Origin: Mytilinidion resinicola
Lineage: Eukaryota > Ascomycota > Dothideomycetes > Mytilinidiales > Mytilinidiaceae
Assembly: GCF_010093595.1 (NCBI RefSeq)
Contig: NW_022985443.1
Span: 398,688 to 462,687, forward strand
Reading direction: 5' to 3'
Length of the DNA: 64,000 nucleotides
Translations under genes and position numbers: made by a program
Part shown: positions 58,014-64,000 of the stretch, in pieces
Layout: every line of letters starts with the position of its first letter
Numbering within the stretch: the stretch's first letter is position 1
The notes under the pieces: generated by a model
Seen by the model: the letters and a program-made list of their open reading frames with translations, nothing else
Database searches by the model: none
Told to the model about the DNA's origin: nothing

Positions 58014-59295
58014 GGTGGATGGTGTGGATGGATTTATTAATCCGGGAGAATGGTTCCTGAAATAATGGGCGGACGCGACCGACGTGGAGGCGATTGCAGG
58101 GTGTTGCAGCGGTGGTTGTTGGTGGGGGGGCTGGTGGTGTTGTTGGAATGGAGGTGGGAGGTGTTTAGATTTGAGCGCGCGTTGGGTTGCGATCGTTTAT
58201 AGGGCGGCTGGTGCAACATTTCCTAGTCGAGGGTCATGTGACGACAGCCCTGGGTGAGTCTGTGGATGGGGCAGCCGCGATTAGGCGCCAGCAGTATTTG
58301 CCACGGGTCGGGCTGCTTTGATGATTTTTGGAATCTAGCGACGTGTCAGTGAATTCTTAATGTTAGTCTGTGGACTCGCTGGGCGGCCTCAGGCGTGCAA
58401 AGGGACGATTTTGGACCAACCCATAGACTTACTAATAGAGACTTGTGAAGTATTCGAAGGATATTACTAGCTGTAAATATTACCCATAGGCCTGCCTGGC
58501 ACCATACAGCGCCAGTATGGGCGCATCTTGACCAACCCGATATGTCGCTCAGGGACCCTTGAGAGGATTGAATTCCCTTGGGAATGTTAATGCTCCATTT
58601 TTTGCTGTCGTAAGTATCTTATTGTCCTATACTCCGGATTGAGGAGGATCTTCCAATGCGTCTTCCAGCGTCGATGGGCTGCTACAAAGCTGTGCTGAAT
58701 TGGTGGTCTCTTGGCATAGCGGATGCATCGTACTCGAAAGGGTATGCAAGGAAATTGGAGGACGACAACAACAACGAAACGGTCCTGCTGGAATAGACAG
58801 ATGAGAAGAATACCACTTGCCTGAGCTAGTACTTACAGAAGAAGCATAAGCTGGTTTGATTCGAAGCGGAGAAATGCCCACAGCAGCTCCAGCGATGCTG
58901 TTGGAGGCACTGCTCAACCGAGCCTCCCAAGGGGATAGCATACTCGAAAAGATGGTCACATGCCCTTTGAAGGGGGTCTATGGCCTGCTTCTAGGTGTTG
59001 ACATGTATGCCGCTTGAAAGTTGCGGCCTCGAATATCGATTTCTGTAGTTGATGGGCGGTCGTCAAGACTGCACACTTGGTCCATCTGCCGACCCAGCTC
59101 GGCAACCGGAGGATTATCGTTCACCCAATCGTCGTCGACCTGCACCTTCGAACAGAACCTCATCTATCTAGATAATCAAGCTTCTTAACAACTACACAGC
59201 CTGCTGAATACAGCCAGCATCTCAGGATTCGATGAACTAGCCATATTCGGGCACTTTTACCTAAATTCGGATGGCCAAGACCCCCAGAGTTGAAC
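58014..59295. other. Intergenic region, no gene seen
   Basis: 58020-58220 is the H2A.Z promoter and leader, with a CT/CA-rich transcribed strand. 58300-59290 is AT-richer with only short frames; one minus frame of 110 codons (58627-58959) has no domain. Confidence 0.55.
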
Positions 59296-59547
59296 ATGCA
59301 TCTAGTTGCCATTGTGCTCAACGTTGGCATCTCCACTATCCAGTCTATATACTGCTTGGCTCTAGACACTTGCAGTAACAATTGCAATCTTTGCACTAAC
59401 GGTTTTGTCCGCAATAATGCAACATCGACCTGGAACTGCTTGTCTAAAAACACAGTGGAAAAGATAGAGCCCAATCAGTGGTTCCTATGGGCAGATATTG
59501 CTTCCTGTACTTCATTGCAGCCCAACGACAACGTAGACGATTGCTGA
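59296..59547 (+). CDS. Candidate small secreted cysteine-rich protein
   Basis: An 83-aa frame beginning MHLVAIVLNVG. Residues 1-22 are mostly hydrophobic and could be a signal peptide (cleavage near CLA-LD). Seven cysteines follow or border it, in the sequence IYC, DTC, NNC, NLC, WNC, ASC and a final DDC. Size and layout match small secreted effector-like proteins, but such short frames arise by chance and no homologue is recognised. It sits alone in an AT-richer pocket between H2A.Z and striatin. An antisense frame (59160-59474) is less protein-like. Confidence 0.35.
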   Translation: MHLVAIVLNVGISTIQSIYCLALDTCSNNCNLCTNGFVRNNATSTWNCLSKNTVEKIEPNQWFLWADIASCTSLQPNDNVDDC

Positions 59548-60273
59548 GCTCTCTGTGGTATCTGAGTTGCGAAGAAGTAGCTCTGTTGATAGAAATACTC
59601 CATTTCAGGTCACCTGAGCAGTAGGCGACGCTCGTCCGTTTATATATAACTTTTTCGACCAAGATACGCTTGGTACCTGAGCAGACGGCAGCCCCAGCGG
59701 CTACTTAGCGTATCGGCAACTGTGCCATGCTGCAGCAGAAGACTTGGCTGGGACTATGAGCGCTGGTGCAGATACGCATTGACACGGCGGGAACATCGCC
59801 AAACAAAAAGGCAGAATAGCATAGCCGCAGTGTCTCAGCTCTAACCTCCGGCCGGACAACTTAAATCCGTAATACTCGACGTCTCCTCCAAGCGCGACTC
59901 TATTCACGCTTCACACACGCAACGACAGCCTCGCCAATCAGAACCCTGCAGGCGCTTTGGCCAGCGACTTGGGCCAAGACCACCTCTCGACACCCGTGGA
60001 CAGCTGCAGAGTCAACCTTTGGAACACCACGCCCAGCTGTCGCGCGACGGGCCTAATTGTCTCTCTAATCCTGCGCACATACCCGTCGCTCCTCACGTCG
60101 CTCCCCGTCCTGTCTCTCACGTTCTCGCCTCGACCTCGCGCCTGATCGCGACGCCCCTTGGACATATCCGAGCTCTGCGTCTCGGCCAGCATCCCGCGCC
60201 GCACCTAGAAGTCGCCGCATGTCCTTTACGCCTCAACGCTTAGAATTTAGGGCATTCGAAGAGAAGGCCGTTG
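59548..60273. promoter_or_regulatory. Upstream region and leader of striatin
   Basis: No gene seen. 59900-60273 is C-rich and TCTC-rich as in the other long leaders in this window. Confidence 0.45.
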
Positions 60274-63002
60274 ATGGCGTGGCAGTCGCCCTCGGCCATG
60301 AGCGCTGGAGGCGCTGCCCAAGGAGGAGACAGCAATGGACCCGCCGGCACAGAGTACACGCTTCAGGGTAAGCCTCCCACGGCAAAGGGCATCTCATTTA
60401 AGGCCTATATGTTGTCGCAGCTATTCTGAGCATTTCGCTAATATCTACATCGTCTAGGTGTGATGCGCTTTCTCCAGCTGGAATGGCATAATCATGAACG
60501 GGCGCGGAATGCTTGGGACATCGAGCGGGCTGAGATGAAGGCCAAAATTGCCAAGCAGGAGGGAGAGGTTCGCAGCGCAAAAAAGATGAATGAGTCCCTC
60601 AATAAACAGATTCGAATGCTGGAACAGGCATTGAAGAATGAGCGCGCGAAGAAGGCTGCTGCAGCGGGAGAGAACGCGACAGCACCGGAAGTTAAGAAGG
60701 ACCTGAAGGGTAAGTCTGGTATGGACCCTGACTCCAAGAACGTGACAAACTCTATCAAGCGTGGGACATCTATTCTCTGGACTTGTTTGCTGCTATCTAC
60801 ATTTTGCTGACTTATGTTGAATAACAGCGCTCAACAAACATCACAACTCCCTCCTCGATACCGATCCCGATCAGTCAGAAGGCGATAAGGAAGGCCAGCG
60901 GGAGAAATCACAACTATACCTCAAGAAATGTGTCGAGGAAATCACATACTTGCTCACGCCTCCGGCTCACCCTCCTGCGCCACAAGGAGGCTTACAGGCT
61001 TTTCAGAATTCTCAGGGCGATACCTCTATGGAAGAGATGTATCTTCAGCACCGCCAGAAATCTCAGCAGCACATAAACCCCATGGGCCTTAATTCTATGC
61101 CCAACCACCAGCCTCCACCCGTTCCCTCCGTATCCGATCTTCCGAACTTAACCCATTCGTCCCAGCCCCCTCAACAAGCTGCGTTCATGACAAGAGAACC
61201 GTCCGGGCAGCAGTCGCTTATTCAGCACTCTGGACTGCCGTTGGAATCATTGGCATCGCAGACGCAGCAATCGCAAGGCAACCAGAATTTCACTTCAATC
61301 CCTGACGAACAGGTGGAAAAGGTTACACACAGCTATGACAGCTTCGGCAATCCTTTGACAAACCGCGAGGAGGATGTGTCGGCAGCACGTGGCGCTCCTA
61401 CAGCGGTCGATGACCCTGAGGCTTGGAACTTTGAGGAGACAATAAACCCACCTGAAAATCCCCCAGACCTGCCGCCACCAAGGAGGCCGGACACAGACGC
61501 ATTTCCCAGTGCCAACAGTATCCCGGCCAAATCTCCACCCCGCGGTGGTCCTCATTCGCACCGAAGAAAGAGTTCTGGTGCTGCCTCAATGTCTCGACGT
61601 CGGAGTGAAGGACACGACACTCGGGAAGGCGCTCTCGGAACCAGGTCAGACCCTCCGACGTTCAAAGTGAAATTCGCATTGCGGGGCCACCTCGACGTTG
61701 TACGATCTGTAATCTTCACTGGAGGAGGTAGTCCTTCCGAGCCCGAGATCTGCACTGCTGGAGATGACGGCATGATTAAAAGATGGATCATACCTGCAAG
61801 CTACTTGACCCAGCACGGAATGAATAACGACTTGGATATCCAAAGCTACTTCTCCCACAGAGGTCATGACGGCGCTGTTACATCTCTTGCCGCTTGTCCC
61901 GCATCCGCTACCTTCTCCACCGGAGGCAGGGTATCGGGCGATGGATGGATTTTCTCCGGAGGCCAAGACGCTACAGTGAGGGTTTGGGAACGCGGGAGGG
62001 TGGATCCCAAAGCCACACTCGAAGGCCACACAGATGCCGTTTGGACTGTATGCGTGCTCCCCGCTACGTGTGCCTCTGTGTTCGGTGCGGATTGCAGCAA
62101 CTACGGTGGCCCTGATCGTATACTGCTCGCATCCGGCTCAGCTGATGGAACGATCAAGATCTGGGCGGTGAGCGCCCCGCCTCAGCTTGTGTCACCGCAA
62201 ACAGGGTCGAGACGTGGCGTAGGCGGAAGTCGCAGACATTCAGTCACATCTGGATCAAACTATCCGTCCTCACCACAACCCAGCGTGGCTACCGCCACTC
62301 CATTCCATTACATGCTAGTCCACACCATCGAGCGGGCAACGTACGCATCACCAACATGTATCAGCCCGCTATCTTTGACCGGGGAAACGTTTGTTGTGTC
62401 ATACAACGATTGTTCGATTCTCATATTTGATACGCGCACGGGAGAGGAGATAATAGGCATGGCGAGCAGCGAAACATACGACGGAACGCCGTCGACAGGC
62501 GTGAACGCCGTCGTTGCTACATCTGTTGGGCTGGATGGCACAATGAGTCTGGACTCTGGCCGCGGGGCTTCCGAGGACGAGAGTGTCATCCACGGGGCTA
62601 CCGGGTCAACCGGCGGCGGTGGCGTCGAAGGTGTTGTGATCACAGGGCACGAAGATCAGTTCATCAGGTTCTTCGATGCCAACAGCGGTAAGTACAAGCT
62701 ACCATCGATTGCTCCTGGCTTGACTGACGCCAATCATTACAGGTCAATGTACTTATAGCATGCTTGCTCACCCTTCGTCGATCTCCTCCCTTTCTCTCAG
62801 CAAAGATGGCCGAGAGGCAGTGTCAGCTGGTCACGATGCGTCTATTCGATTCTGGTCCCTGGAGAAGCGTATATGCACCCAGGAGATCACCAGTCACCGG
62901 ATCATGCGCGGAGAAGGAGTTTGCAGCGTCGTCTGGAGCCAAGACGGACGACTCGTCGTTTCGGCAGGCGGCGATGGCGTCGTCAAAGTCTTCGCGAGAT
63001 AA
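60274..63002 (+). CDS. pro11: Striatin homologue PRO11, STRIPAK scaffold
   Basis: Exons 60274-60367, 60458-60709, 60828-62687 and 62743-63002 give 821 aa. The N-terminus ([34 protein letters not shown]) is the striatin family's conserved segment with the caveolin-binding-like motif and start of a coiled coil (about 35-100). A Gln/Pro-rich linker with acidic patches covers about 150-440, including a Ser/Arg-rich basic patch. The C-terminal WD40 propeller begins near [16 protein letters not shown] and ends [19 protein letters not shown]. Family role: subunit of the STRIPAK phosphatase-kinase complex; in filamentous ascomycetes it is needed for hyphal fusion and fruiting-body development. The start is supported by the conserved N-terminus and an intron after codon 31 as in relatives. 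Confidence 0.95.
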
Positions 63003-64000
63003 AAAGCCGTAAAGGCGCACAGAAAAGGTCAACTAAAACCAAGCGGGTTGCTTGTGTGGGCGAGAACCAGGATCTCATTACACAAGCCTTGTCTATTTGC
63101 GCCCAATTTTTCCCTTCTCTTCCTGTATGAAACTTTTCCTTCGTTTTAGCCTTTCGCGCGAGCAGCTACATTGCGCGGCATCTTTGCGACCCTGAAAATG
63201 CATCCACACACGTTGATTCTGCTGGACTCGTTTCATTCAGTCGGGGGCATTGCGGTCTTGGAGCTGAGATTCCGCATGGAGGAGTTGGGATTCTAGCATT
63301 ATCGAATTCCTGTACGATAGACGCGAGGCACTGAGGAGCTAGGGGCATCTGAGGAGTGGTTCTCCGGGGCCGTCCACTTCAGGAGACCGGAAATAATAAT
63401 CTTGGAGCGCAAAGCTACAGCTTTTCAAGACAAAACCGCCGAGCGAAGGTTTCTTCTTCTTCTGCGTAGTGAAGACTATTTTGTTTGTGAATCTGGACCG
63501 CGAAGAGGCTTAAGACGCGTGGTCCGACATGCTGGAGACGTGTGCACCTACGAATTCAACCGAGTCTTGACCCGACCTCTAGCGATAGCTCTGAAAGCTC
63601 GGGACAAACTGCGCCGTTCTCGCCAAGCGTGCCGTGACTGCTCGCGTGTTCCTGAAACCACGCGGGAGGCACGACAGCGGTAAGATCTCTCCTTTTGCCG
63701 GCATCTGGCTAACCTCTTTCACCACTCTGCGGTCGTCATCGGCGTCGACCACCTGCGTAACCCTCGTTCCCAACCGTGGTCGTCCTGCACTCTCCGACCG
63801 AGCTATCGAAGGCCGGCCTGGAAGAAACTCCAAGAGTGACTTGCGGTCAATTCACACGACTCCTTTTCCTCTCTCCGCGTCAATGAGGGGACGGATCGTT
63901 TTGACTTCTGAATCGGAGTGTTCGTCGGCTCTCCTCTTTTAATACCGGGGCATGCTTGACAACAGCACCGTTTCGATTGGCTGCATGCCGCATTTGCGAC
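63003..64000. other. Right-end intergenic region
   Basis: 3' flank of striatin, then CT-rich sequence from about 63680 to 63950 that may be the leader of a plus-strand gene beyond the window. No supported coding exon. Confidence 0.5.

Noticed and set aside
1..64000. CRISPR arrays, rRNA, intact transposons, polyketide/NRPS cluster genes
   Set aside because: No direct-repeat/spacer pattern, no rRNA-like sequence, no transposase or reverse transcriptase motifs, and no synthase domains were seen near the O-methyltransferase or the MBOAT gene.

Overview
The window is nuclear DNA of a filamentous ascomycete (Pezizomycotina; Dothideomycetes is my best guess). Evidence for this: protein-coding genes carry many short introns (mostly 44-100 nt, GTRNGY donors, CTAAY/CTGAC branch points), leaders are CT-rich, gene spacing is wide, and the gene set is typically fungal (Tup1/RcoA, Erg3, striatin PRO11, H2A.Z, Rbg1, Lin1, Ufd1, Siz/PIAS, Pin4, a fungal wax-synthase-like MBOAT). 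No bacterial-style operons, CRISPR arrays, rRNA or convincing tRNA genes were seen. All exon structures below were built by hand from splice signals and reading-frame continuity.

Layout. 1-0.36 kb: 5' part of an unidentified minus-strand gene running off the left edge. 2.6-5.7 kb: the Tup1/RcoA corepressor (+, 8 exons). 5.7-12.8 kb: a 7.1-kb stretch without a convincing gene, ahead of a four-finger C2H2 regulator (12.8-14.5 kb, +). 14.5-18.2 kb: another gene-poor stretch. 18.2-19.9 kb: a class I SAM O-methyltransferase (-) with decayed tandem copies of its own 3' end just downstream. 21.7-22.9 kb: sterol C5-desaturase Erg3 (+). 23.9-25.9 kb: SUMO E3 ligase of the Siz/PIAS type (-), head-to-head with a small DUF2423 protein (26.5-27.2 kb, +). 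28.7-32.1 kb: a 12-exon large P-loop GTPase (+), tail-to-tail with the DRG/Rbg1 GTPase (32.3-33.9 kb, -), which is head-to-head with an intronless MBOAT acyltransferase (34.2-35.8 kb, +).

35.9-48.2 kb is the most unusual part. It holds three tandem minus-strand protein-kinase-like genes (one intact, one with a single nonsense codon, one a wreck) and three different degenerate tandem repeat families: about 105 bp x4, 27 bp x3, and about 155 bp x10 with a solitary eleventh copy 5.5 kb away. A small lysine-rich chromatin-type protein with SUMO-consensus motifs (45.2-46.2 kb, +) sits inside it.

48.4-64 kb returns to housekeeping: Ufd1 (-) head-to-head with Lin1/CD2BP2 (+), a Pin4/Cip-like RRM-R3H protein (+), histone H2A.Z (-), a candidate small secreted cysteine-rich protein (+, 59.3 kb), and the STRIPAK scaffold striatin (+, 60.3-63.0 kb). 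Functional themes are transcription and chromatin (Tup1, C2H2, H2A.Z, lysine-rich protein), SUMO/ubiquitin (Siz, Ufd1), RNA processing (Lin1, Pin4), GTPases and development (striatin). I see no evidence of a dedicated metabolic cluster.
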